Below, one piece after another: positions 24,568 to 34,588 of a stretch of DNA of 64,000 nt (the stretch's first letter is position 1; every line of letters begins with the position of its first letter). Source of the DNA: Melanocharis versteri (taxonomy: Eukaryota > Chordata > Aves > Passeriformes > Melanocharitidae). Under the pieces are notes generated by a model. That model was not told where the DNA came from. It saw only the letters and a list, made by a program, of their open reading frames with translations, and did not search any database. Location of the stretch: positions 621,284 through 685,283 of the forward strand of contig VZTG01002888.1 of assembly GCA_013397845.1 (NCBI GenBank), read 5' to 3'. The position numbers were made by a program, and so were the translations under genes.

Positions 24568-27500
24568 GTAATGAAACTTCGGATAGTTAGAGAAAGCAGT
24601 TTGCAGCTTTGTCTGTTGGATTCCCAATGTAATGGAGCATGTGATTGCAGTGTTTTTCATTAACATTCAATGATTTATTTGACTTTTGATTGTTAAAGCA
24701 TTTGGTTCTTGGAGGGGGGAGGTGCTGATTATTTTTAATGAAATGGAATGTTTTTTCACTTTGGTCAGGAGATGAAGCAACTCTATCAATATTACCTATT
24801 ACACAGCTCCTCCTTGTTGAGAAGTTAATTAAATTCTGTGGTAAACTTCCTAAATGACTTAAAATAGAAAGTGAAAATAATTCCAGGCCTTCTGTTAGTT
24901 CTTCCTGTATCTTCATGTATCAAATGGCTCAAAGAGATTTGTTGGCATTTGCATAATTTCACAGTGTAATTTCTCTTGGAATATATTTGGTTGACCGTCA
25001 AATAACTACAGGAATTTGGGGTAATAAAATTACTGAAATCCTCTAGTTATACAGTCTCCCCTTTGATAATGTGGGAAAAATAATTAAGAAAACTTCTGCT
25101 TTGTGAAGACATGAACGTATGATTAGAAGCAATGGCAAATAGTATTCTGTATGTTGTGCATGGTTCACAACTGTTTTTTGCTTTAGTGGTTTTATTCAAA
25201 AAGAGATGCATAAAAATATATCAGAGAATTCTAGACCTGATTCTAGTGATGCTTTGCACTCTTCAGATACCTTTATAGATACATGTATGTACACACAAAA
25301 TGTGTGTAAATTTTTTCAAATGAATAATTGAAAGATTATTTAAGTAATTCTTTTATTCTTTGAAGTACTGTAGCATTAGTTTTAAGAATGAAAGCATTAT
25401 GTAGAAGTAGGTAAGAAAAGGTGTATACACTCCAGTAGTTCCTCTATCTGATTATCATTAAAGTCTGCAAGAGAGATACATGTTTATAATAACATGTGCA
25501 AAATTGGAATCTCAATGAAAAATACATCTGTACACAATCTTTCCCACTCTTCATCTTCAGGGTGCTGTACACGTTAATGTTTATATCAAGAAGTAATTCT
25601 ATTTTGCTGTTAAAAATAATTCTCATTTTTAATGTAAAAGATTACTTTGGGAAATTTGAAAGCTTTTTATCTAAATAATAAAGCAATTCCATGTTAATCA
25701 GATTTTTCCTCTCTTTTCTAGACAGAAACTCCGTCTGCCCTTATTTTGGCACCAACGAGGGAGTTGGCAATTCAGATCGAGAGGCAGGCGAAGGAGCTGA
25801 TGGCTGGGTTACCCAACATGAGGACAGTTCTGCTGGTGGGAGGTTTGCCCCTGCCCCCACAGCTGCACCGGCTCAGGCAGAGTGTGAAGGTGAGCGCTGA
25901 CTGAGCGCGGAGAGCCACGTTGTCATCACATCCATGGAAAAGCACAATGTTAGTGGTCACACGTATGAACGCACAAAGGTGGCTTTCTCCTAAGTCTAAA
26001 CTGCTGAAATATTTGTTACCTCCTGAAAATTTTACAGTTATGCAATTTTTAAAAAACATTTTGACTTCTGATTGAACATCTAATAGCTTTTTTTTGGTTT
26101 GTTTTTAAAAAGTTTCATATGTAATATTGCTGCTTTCAAAGACTGAAATGTGCCAGTATTTTAGAGAAGGAGTTGTAATTGACAGCAAAAAGTAGTTTGT
26201 TTTTCATGCAGATTTTATTGCTTGTAACTTAGACACCTCTGTAGACGTGCAGTCCTAAGAATTTTCTCCTTCTCACGAACTCTGTAGGAAAACAAAGATA
26301 AACCGGGACATTTTTACTCTCTTTCTAATCTTATGTTTTGCTAACTGGAGCTGTAAGGCTTCAGCCAATCCCCCTGCGGGGTGGGATGACACTGTCCAAT
26401 AACTATTATGTATATATCTCTGTATAAAAGTTAGAATCAAAATAAAGTCTGTTACACTTTTGCTTTCTACGGCTTGGTGTGTTCTGCTCTCCTTACTGCC
26501 ACTCACAGCGACACACCTCCATCAGAGTTTTAAAAAGTCCTTTTCCTTTTAAGGCTTCATAATTTATAAGTTTTCTAAAAGTTTTATGACTTACATGAAT
26601 GCAAGTAATTTCACTAATTACTGCCGTTGTTATCGATGTCTTGGAATTTTGTAGTTTTTCTAGGATGGTCCCCTGTCCTTTCATCCTTTCATGGAATTTC
26701 TAACTCCAGTGGCTTTTTTCCTCCCCCTTTTTTTTTTCTTAGGTGATAATAGCAACACCTGGAAGACTTCTTGAGATTTTAAAGCAAAGTTCTGTTCAGC
26801 TGCATGGCATAAAAATTGTAGTGGTGGATGAAGTAAGTTCTTATTTATCAGAGCTCTACTACCTATACAGAGGTCCTGGAAGAGTTATGTGAGTGGCTAG
26901 TCTGACTGATTAAACACACAGAGTGTTTGTTATAAAAATGCAATATATTTCTTAGAAGACAGTTTTATTTTTTGACACAGTTTTAAATGTGTTTTAACAA
27001 CACATGTTCTATTGCTGCAAAAGATTTAGGTACCTGACCGGATAATACTGTTAGACCAGCGTGAACCATTTGTTTTTAATTTTCTCACTTAGCTTTTCTT
27101 CTGACTGTAAATATTCCTGCATTTGGATTGTTACATGTTACATTATGTTCTTCTGTCAATTCAAGTTCAGGATCCTGCTGTTCATGGAAAAAATGTGGTA
27201 CAAATCTAATATTTTTTATTTAGGTGGATACTATGTTAAAAATGGGTTTCCAGCAGCAAGTGTTGGATATTTTGGAAGATATCTCTCATGATCATCAAAC
27301 CATACTGGTGTCAGCCACGATTCCAGTGGGCATTGAGCACTTGGCAAATCAGCTTCTGCACAGTTTTGTCAGAATAACAATTGGAGAGAAGAATCTGCCA
27401 TGTTCCAATGTTCGGCAAATTATCTTGTGGGTAGAAGAACCATCTAAAAAGAAAAAACTGTTTGAAATACTAAATGTAAGTTTAATATTTTTCTCATAAG

Positions 27501-30317
27501 AGCAATTTATAAAATGATTTGTCTTTGCACATCTGTGTCAGGTTCTCATCTCTTGATCAGAAGAAATTGAATCCATGCTGATGATGAACAGCCAATGGTT
27601 GTAATACCTTTTTAAATAGGCTGTTTACTTTACAGGATAAGAAGCTCTTCAAGCCTCCAGTGTTGGTGTTTGTGGACTGTAAACTAGGAGCAGATCTGTT
27701 GAGTGATGCTGTTCATAAGATTACAGGATTGCAGTGCACAGCTATGCATTCTGAAAAGTCTCAGGTGGAAAGAACAGACATATTACAGGTTTGTGTCTGC
27801 TAAGGTTAAGGGTGTTTTGATCGATTTCAAACGGCTTCTTTTTATATGTGGCTTCATTTGAATGACTGAAGTCATAATTGACTGCTTTTTTGCAGTAATA
27901 CCTGAGGTACTGCTGGGGGAGATGAGAGACAGATGGGACTAAGCAAAACTGTAGATAATAGTCCCATTTTAAATGTAGATAAATACAGAGGCTGTTTCCC
28001 AGATTATCTGAAATGGGAATTTAAATAAGCATTTAACTGTAACTGATAATTTTTGGAGTTAAAATTGTGGGTTTGATCTCTCTTTAGTTACTTCTGAATT
28101 ATATTATCGTTTAAATCAAGAATACAGGGGAGCCATTCTCTCTTCTACACTGGGTGTGTTCTTATACCAAATAACTAGCTGTTAACCTATGCTTGGAGAG
28201 GTTCAAAATACAAATAAGAACAAAAAAATTAATTTTGGTTTGTTCCTCCGTTGCCAGGGATTACTTCAAGAGAAGTATGAAGTTATAGTAAGTACTGGAG
28301 TCCTTGGACGAGGGCTTGACCTTGTCAACGTCAAACTGGTGGTGAATTTTGATATGCCTTCAAGTATGGATGAATATGTACACCAGGTAAATAAATAAAT
28401 TGCTAATGCTTTATTTGACAAGTATATTGAAATATGACATCCACCTGTGGGTATTTAAATGTAAACTGAAAGATAATTTTCCTCTTCAGAATATTACTTT
28501 TATAGGAAAGGAAAAAATGTTGCTGGCCATCTCTTCTGTAAGTCTCTTAGGTAAATTACTCAAATCTAGAATACTGTTCCTACTATCTCCTATATAAGTT
28601 ACTAAAACCTAGAAGAGTGTCTTTAAATCACTTACTTCTGCAGTATTATTCTTCCTGTTTTGTACTCTCTTGTACATTTTGTGTCTATAGAAAACAAAGT
28701 TTACCATTTTTTTATTGAGTGAAGAAAGGCCAAATACCCCTCTTGCAGCTGCAGCTCATCCGCAGTGTGGGAATATGCATTAGTAGTTAGGAAAGCAGTC
28801 ATGAACTTGATTTCTTCCCCTCTTTCTAGTCAAGCATCTCCTCTGGTATTTTTTTCTGTGAATTTCCTGCTTTAGAAAAGATGATCTGTGAGTTGCACGT
28901 GTGTGTGTGTGTTTATGTGCACAGTCCCCAGCCCTAGTTTAGCTGGCACATCAAGCGAACTCATTCTTGCCCTCTTTGTGGTGTGAGGAGGACACAGTGC
29001 TACTGTGTGCAGTTCTGAGGACATCAGCTATGGGAAAAGCCAGCAAACTGGAGGGAGTCCAGGTGAAGTCAGGGGCCTGGCACACGTGACACTTCAAGAC
29101 AGGCTGAGGGAACTGGGCTTGTTTGGACTGCACTAGAGACTTAATTGCTCTCTTCCATTTGGGTTGTTACAGAGGAGACAGAGCCAGACTCTTCTTGAAG
29201 GTGCCCAGGGAAAGGACAAGAGCCAGCGGTCAGAACTTGCTGCAAGGGAAATTGTGGCCTCCTAGCAGGGAGAAAAGGATTTTCACAGTGGGGGGAGTCA
29301 GGCAGTGGAAGAGGCCAGAGGGGTGATGGGACCTTTGTGCTTAGAGATACTTGAAACAAGGCCTTGAAGGAACTGATCTGACTTTGAAGTAAACCTTGTT
29401 CTGAACAGATGAGGAGGACCTCTGGAAGTTATCCACTGTCATGAACTCCTCAAGTAGCCTGTGTTATTAACTGCAGTACTCCTCTCTTCTTTTTAATTAT
29501 CTTTCTGCTAAAGTTCCAAGCATGTATTGAGTAAATAAAAATGGTCTTTCCTAGCATCAAAACTTTACCAATATCAACATATTAGCTGTTCCTAAGCCTT
29601 TTAGATAATATTGGTAAATAATTTAAAGTTACTAGGACATTGAAAGTAAAGGGCATTTTTGTGGCCAAGCTGGTACATATTGTGCTTGATATGAAGTATA
29701 AGTATGTGGCATGTCTATAATAAAGATTTTTTTAAAACCTTTTGTTTGGATCAGATTTACTGTAAGCCTTTGCCCATAGTCTGTACCTCATATCTCAGTA
29801 TCAATATTGGACTTCTGGTATGTCCCATAAACAAGTCATAATTTTAGAAGCATTTCAGCTACAGTTTCAGATCTACATATCCTGAATTCAGGAAGTTTAT
29901 TGTAAGTACCTTTGTGCTTGGAGGATGAGACAGAGATTTGGCCCTGTTGCTTAGATTTACTTGCTTTTTCGTAACAGAAAAATAAACTTCTAAGACTATT
30001 TGAAGGACTTCCATTTAATATTGCTAACTTTAAATGAATTTATACTCTTTCAGGTTGGAAGAGCGGGGAGATTGGGTCACAGTGGAACTGCAATTACTTT
30101 TATCAATAACAACAGCAAGAAGCTCTTTTGGGATGTTGTGAAGAGAGTAAAACCCACAGGCACCATTCTTCCACCACAGCTGCTTAATTCTCCGTATCTG
30201 CATGACCAGAAGAGAAGGGAACAACAGAGACTTAAACAGTTACAGAATAGCCTTGTAACAGGAGATAATATTATGGACATTATTAAAAAACACAACAAAA
30301 ATAATTCTCAGAGGTAA
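23755..30317 (+). CDS. DDX59: DDX59, HIT-zinc-finger DEAD-box ATP-dependent RNA helicase (7 coding exons, 622 residues)
   Basis: Coding exons: 23755-24567, 25722-25889, 26743-26832, 27224-27475, 27636-27788, 28258-28386, 30054-30317. Each is flanked by AG/GT and each is a multiple of three, giving 622 residues plus stop (human about 619). DDX59 is an RNA-dependent ATPase; human mutations cause an orofaciodigital syndrome with impaired Hedgehog signalling. Seen in order: HIT zinc finger (about 112-139), Q-motif region (about 208-238), motif I ADTGSGKT (250-257), PTREL (282-286), TPGR (332-335), motif II as DEVD (356-359), SAT (387-389), STGVLGRGLD (from 504) and HQVGRAGR (534-541). The ATG follows an in-frame TGA two codons upstream, in the exon that begins at 23744. 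Odd: DEVD instead of DEAD. Identity is very sure. Confidence 0.97.
24568..25721 (+). other. DDX59: DDX59 intron 2
   Basis: A GT-AG intron of about 1.15 kb with AT-rich unique sequence. I see no repeat or exon in it. Confidence 0.85.
26283..26516 (+). mobile_element. Short solo-LTR-like element in DDX59 intron 3
   Basis: The element runs from TGTAGG to GACACA with LTR-like order on the plus strand: TATAAAAG at about 26423, AATAAAG at about 26440 and a T/G-rich downstream part. It lies in the same orientation as DDX59, inside the intron 25890-26742. Ends are inferred from TG...CA and no clear target duplication is visible. The family is not assigned. Confidence 0.5.
26743..27475 (+). CDS. DDX59: DDX59 exons 4-5 carrying motif Ib and the DEVD motif II
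   Basis: Exon 4 (26743-26832) encodes VIIATPGRLLEILK and ends with IKIVVVDE at a GTAAGT donor. Exon 5 (27224-27475) begins after TTTATTTAG with GTG GAT ACT ATG, so motif II is split by the intron and reads D356-E357-V358-D359. In human DDX59, as I recall it, the third residue is alanine. The catalytic Asp and Glu are kept, so activity is probably retained. Exon 5 also holds SAT (motif III) and ends at EILN with donor GTAAGT. Confidence 0.92.
28387..30053 (+). other. DDX59: DDX59 intron 7 (last intron)
   Basis: A GT-AG intron of about 1.7 kb. Its central part (about 28950-29470) is a degenerate CR1 3' fragment, and a short GT repeat lies at about 28897-28911. The remainder is AT-rich unique sequence. 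Confidence 0.8.
28950..29470 (+). mobile_element. CR1 LINE 3' fragment
   Basis: Degenerate but collinear matches to the CR1 3' region as I recall it: GGCTGAGGGAACTGGGCTTG, a block like TTAATTGCTCTCT, AGGACAAGAG, then TTTTCACAG and an AGGAGGACCTCTGG-like end. The 67- and 72-codon open frames over it are remnants or chance. Borders are approximate. Confidence 0.7.
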
Positions 30318-31424
30318 TAAAGGCATATTTATAGTTATGTAATTACAATGAAAGTATGATTAAAAATAAATATGAAATGTTGCCTTGTATATTGCATATT
30401 TAAAAGAAATTTGTACAGTTTTTTAAGAAGTCTCATTTTTATCTCATCTTTATTTTGAAACACAGGCTATTGTGTGCTTGAATTACAGTAGTGCCTAGTA
30501 AAAGTACTCTGTAACGCTTTATCAAAACCAGTAGTCCTTGGTCTTGCTAGCAAGAAAAAAAAATTAGTGGCAGATTAGCCTCTGAAAACCTCTGAAAATC
30601 TCTTCCTGTTAGCTTAAATAAAATCTTCCACTGGGAATATTTCTCCAAGTCCTCATTATGCTCTCTTGGGGTTTCTTACGAACAAAACTTGCATATATGT
30701 TCCTAAACAGTACTGAAATTTAGTTTCTCCATTAGTGCCTGTGAACCAGCTGGAAGTTCTGCTCAAGGACTTTGCAATACCAGAAATAATTTTTTATTAA
30801 TGTAACTTCATTGAAGAGAAATAAGATAAGCCCTATACTTTTGTTTTTATTTAATGAAAATTATACCTTCTTTAGAGATGGAATTTGTTGATTTTTCTCT
30901 CTTGTTTGAAATAATCCACTCCTGCCTATAAAATGTTTTTGTGTAATGCTCCTGCAGACTGATTTAGGCATTAGTATGTTTAGAAGCACAAACACCTCTA
31001 CCCATGGCCATTCTGCTGTACCAAAATTCCATAAATTGTGTTAAACAATCATGAAATCAAGCAACAGTTCTACATCACATTTGCCCCAGGAAGTAAAGGC
31101 AAGTACAGGTTGTATAAAGGTAAAATTGTATCAGCAACCCAGTTCAGTTATCTTGTAGCAAGCTTTCTCATTGTTCTTGTGTTCAGATTGTTTTGTATAA
31201 TATGTTTTATTATCAGTGGGTCTTTCGTGGACATATATATCCATTGGTTCCAGCACCCTGTTATTATTTCTTCCTCTGGTGCTGCTTGGAGTGCCAACGT
31301 TGCCTAAGTGTCACAGCCCTCGTGAGTTGTTTTAATTCCTTTCCCACCCCTTTTTTCCTCCCCTTTTCCCTGGTGCTTTGGCCACCCACGGCAGTGTGGT
31401 GTAACTGCACTGCGCAGGCTGAGT
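30318..31424 (+). other. DDX59 3' UTR and DDX59-KIF14 spacer
   Basis: After the DDX59 stop, AATAAA-type hexamers occur at about 30318, 30365 and 30615. The second or third would give a short 3' UTR. The rest is AT-rich until the GC content rises at about 31380 at the KIF14 promoter. The two genes are head-to-tail with only about 1.3 kb between the stop and the likely KIF14 start region. Confidence 0.5.
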
Positions 31425-31440
31425 TTGGCCGCAGGGCACG

Positions 31441-31501
31441 GGCGGCCCCGGGTGGGCTGGCGGCCCCGGGTGGGACGGCGGCGCCGGGTGGGACGGCGGC
31501 C
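31441..31501. repeat. 18-base GC-rich minisatellite running into the assembly gap
   Basis: Units GGCGGCCCCGGGTGGGCT (31441-31458), the same with final AC (31459-31476) and a third with one change (31477-31494), then a partial unit GGCGGCC up to the first undetermined base. The true array probably continues through the gap. Confidence 0.85.
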
Positions 31502-31587
31502 NNNNNNNNNNNNNNNNNNNNNNNNNNNNNNNNNNNNNNNNNNNNNNNNNNNNNNNNNNNNNNNNNNNNNNNNNNNNNNNNNNNNNN
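31502..31587. other. Assembly gap (86 undetermined bases)
   Basis: A run of N within a GC-rich tandem repeat at the KIF14 promoter. Single ambiguous bases also occur at 6305 and 22569, both in CpG islands. Confidence 0.99.
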
Positions 31588-31624
31588 CGGCGCCTCGCGG
31601 AGCCAATCGGGCGCGCCCGGCGCG

Positions 31625-31630
31625 TTCAAA
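31625..31630 (-). promoter_or_regulatory. Possible CHR element, with CCAAT box at 31603
   Basis: TTTGAA on the minus strand is the consensus cell-cycle homology region bound by DREAM and MYB-MuvB. CGCG lies directly beside it, and a CCAAT (NF-Y) box is about 18 bases upstream. KIF14 is a G2/M-expressed gene in mammals, so the arrangement fits, but the hexamer is short and reversed relative to the gene. Confidence 0.4.
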
Positions 31631-33406
31631 CGGGGCGGGGGCGGCGCTGCGGCCCGAGCGGAGCGGGCGGCGGTTGAGGAGGGGCGCGCTCAGGTGAGGG
31701 GCGGCCCGCACGGACCCTGCCGCGGGCCGGGCTCTGGGCAGCCGCGGCGCTCTGGGCTGTGCGGGGCGGCGGGTCTGGAGGTGCTGCGGCCGCCTCCTCG
31801 CCCTTTCTCCGAAGGCGGGCCCGCGACACAGCTCCGCGGCCGTGCGGGGTCTGCCGCGGCTCGGCCCGGGAGGGAGGGGAGCCAGGCTGAGGGATAACAG
31901 AGCTGCTGGTTGCTCCTGCGCTTTCGCCTCGCTTTGAGCCCTTGGGTTTCGCCTCTAGTTAGTGGTTGTAATTCTTTAAAAACGAGGAATGGGCGTATTT
32001 CTTGTCCTGAGTTCAGTTCTCTAGAACTGAACCTCATTCCTTAGTTTAGAAGGAAGGAGCTTCTAATGGGGAGTTTCACTTTTCTCCAGAAAAACTCCGT
32101 GACTATTCACAAGGCACAGCTGTGGCAAGAGGAGGGGAGAACTTACGAGAGTTATGTTAAAGCTGCATGGAAAGGATGGACTTGTCAGAAAACACTAAGG
32201 CTATTCATAGCTTCCATCCGTTTCTCTATTTACTGACTGCTAGAGGGAACCACAAAGTTTGTATTTTACTACTCATGTAACTTAGTTTCCTGTCTCAGGC
32301 TGGATTGAGCAATAAATATACTGCTCTGAAATGATATTTTCCTCACAGCTTGTGAGCAATGAAAACTGCAGTCATGACATGTGTAAGTGGATGTAATTGC
32401 ATAAAGTCTGAGAGTACTCTGAAAGCTATTAGTCAAAAGTGTAGCATTAAAGGAAACTTCTGTTGGAGCAGTGGCTAAATGGTTTCTTCTACATTACTTG
32501 CTCTCATCTTGCTTACTTTTTTTCCCCTGACCATGTACTGCTGTTGTTAATGATATTGCAGCTTTTGAAGGATGAAAGGCAGGTGACTTCTTGTTGACTT
32601 GTAACAGTGAATTAGTTGCAGCTGGCAAGTCTGCAGTGGGTACTGATATCCATCCTGTTACAATCCAATAACTATGATGCAAATGCAACAGGGAAAACAT
32701 GCTTTCCTATACAGATTACATAGATAGAGCTTTCAAAATGTTTTCATGTAGAAAGGACAGGGAATATATTTTACAGTTTTCTTTTGTGCTCTAGGCTAGT
32801 TATCTTTTGTTTTGCTATGTGTCTATGTATTAGAGTGAACTAAACATCCAAAGGTACTATCAGTAGTCATTTTTATTAACTGTCCTGTTTAAATACTGGG
32901 TTATATATTGCATATCAAAATCCTGAAAAAATTTGCTTTCCATGTTCGCTGGCTTCCTATTCAAGGTTAACTTTGTTGTTCTCTTGGAGTCTGTTAGCTG
33001 TGAAACACTAACTGTAAATAGTTATGAGCGAATGGAGGCATAATCTGGAATTTCCTTACTTTGGAAATGATGGTAGATCATTTGGAAGAAGTATCCATGG
33101 TCATCCTTGTTGCTAAATAGTTAGATTGTTCTTTTTACCAACTGGTGCTTCTTTGTGATGCTTGGTTTACTTTCTGAAACAAATCGTAGAATGCAATAAA
33201 TCAAGTTAAGTAGCCTGTTGTTGGAAGCAGTTTTTCAAATATAAAATGATTACTTTTTTTGTAAATACTGGAGGTGAAACAGGATGCTAATTGTTCTTAA
33301 TGTTTGGAAACATGTACTGCAGTGTATATAAAGAGCTCCCCATGCAGCAAAACATAACTCACATTGCACATAAGCATCATTAAAAATTTTTGCTTTGTCT
33401 CCCCAG

Positions 33407-34588
33407 ATTCCTCATGAAGCAGCAACCAGAAATAATCCTTTAGGAAAGGTGCTGTACTTGTTAACTTTTGGGTTTTAGTTAGCTGGAAGACAAGATGCCT
33501 ATTTACACAGTTCCTGCCAGGAGCCCTGCTGGGACACGATGCACAGGCACTTTGCAGAAGGCTTCCTTGCACAATACCCTGGCCAGCAGCAAAGCATCTG
33601 GGCAGCAGCTGAGGTCACAGGTGTTGGGAGGAAAGGATTGCCTGCCTTCATGTCCTCAGAAGAAGACTGAGGAAGTAAATAGGACTTATATGATTTCAGC
33701 TTGTGAAAAAGTAAGTGATGTGTCAACTTCTTTTAAACTTGAAGGCAGATTAACACTCCAGAGGAGAACTGGAGCAAGCAAAAAATCGGTGTCTGGTAGT
33801 GACACAACACAGGGCATGGAAGAGCTACAAACAGAGAAAAGACTTACTCTGCAGAGGCGTGTGAGGACTGGCTCCACAGAGAGCAGTAAAATTAACCAGA
33901 ATATTGTGCCTAGAAAAGGAAATGATGACATTGATGCACAAAGAAATGACAAGATTACGCTTCCACGGAATATTAAGGGTACAGATGGTGTTAAAGCAAA
34001 CTTGAAGCTGACTGAGAGTCAGTCAAGTACCAAGTTGCAGCATAACCTGAACAGCAAGGATTCCTTTGGTTTAGTTGGTGGTGTCTGTGAAAATGCTATC
34101 AACGTGCGTTTAAAAGATAAGACAAGCTCTACTGACACAAAGTTTCAAAATGAAGTTCCTAACTCAGAACGGTTAGTTACCTCAAAATGTACTAATAGGC
34201 TATTAGGAGAACAACTGAATGAAAAAGGCAATATAAATAAGCTAGCTGAAAAGCAAAGGGTACAGCACTTGATGATAAAACATAGCAGCTTGGAAAGACC
34301 AAGGACACCAGCAGGAGTTTTAACAGAAAGATTTGCCCTTACACCAAAGAACAGCACTTCTCAAGATCAACCATCTCTCAAGCTGGCCTCAAATGAACGA
34401 ACGTATCATCTGCAAACTTTAGGCAGAAAACTCCCTAATGTCTCCAGCTCTCTTCCTGTGAGTACAAGTTCAGAAACAAAAGTGAACACAGAAACTTTAG
34501 CTGAGAGCAGCAGTACTGGGGAAGATGTTTTCAAAGTGAAAAACAGCAAAGTGATTGTAGCTGTGCGGGTGCGGCCCTTCAGTAACAG
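33407..34588 (+). CDS. KIF14: KIF14 large N-terminal exon
   Basis: The exon begins after TCTCCCCAG (33406) with 88 untranslated bases, then the ATG at 33495. It encodes the divergent, serine/threonine/lysine-rich extension that in the human protein binds PRC1 and microtubules. Conserved islands are VNRTYMISA (61-69), two copies of RLTLQRR (85-91 and 116-122) and a weaker third, KITLPRN (153-159). The last part, VIVAVRVRPFSN (353-364), is the first strand of the motor domain. The donor follows AACAG, leaving two bases of an Arg codon. Confidence 0.93.

Larger units (their letters stand above)
31425..31880 (+). promoter_or_regulatory. KIF14: CpG island: KIF14 promoter and untranslated exon 1
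   Basis: A dense CpG block interrupted by 86 undetermined bases (31502-31587). A consensus donor, CTCAG then GTGAGG, places the end of a likely untranslated exon 1 at 31693. The coding exon starts at the acceptor TCTCCCCAG (33406), so an upstream untranslated exon is needed. A CCAAT box (31603-31607) and TTCAAA, the complement of TTTGAA (31625-31630), lie 60-90 bases before that donor. Confidence 0.7.

Noticed and set aside
24568..24663. Extension of the DDX59 exon 2 frame to a 302-residue product
   Set aside because: It reads past a good donor (GAG|GTAATG); the next exon restores the conserved TPSALIL helicase sequence in phase.
31193..31897. 234-codon frame across the KIF14 promoter
   Set aside because: It runs through 86 undetermined bases and minisatellite units; not a real coding region.
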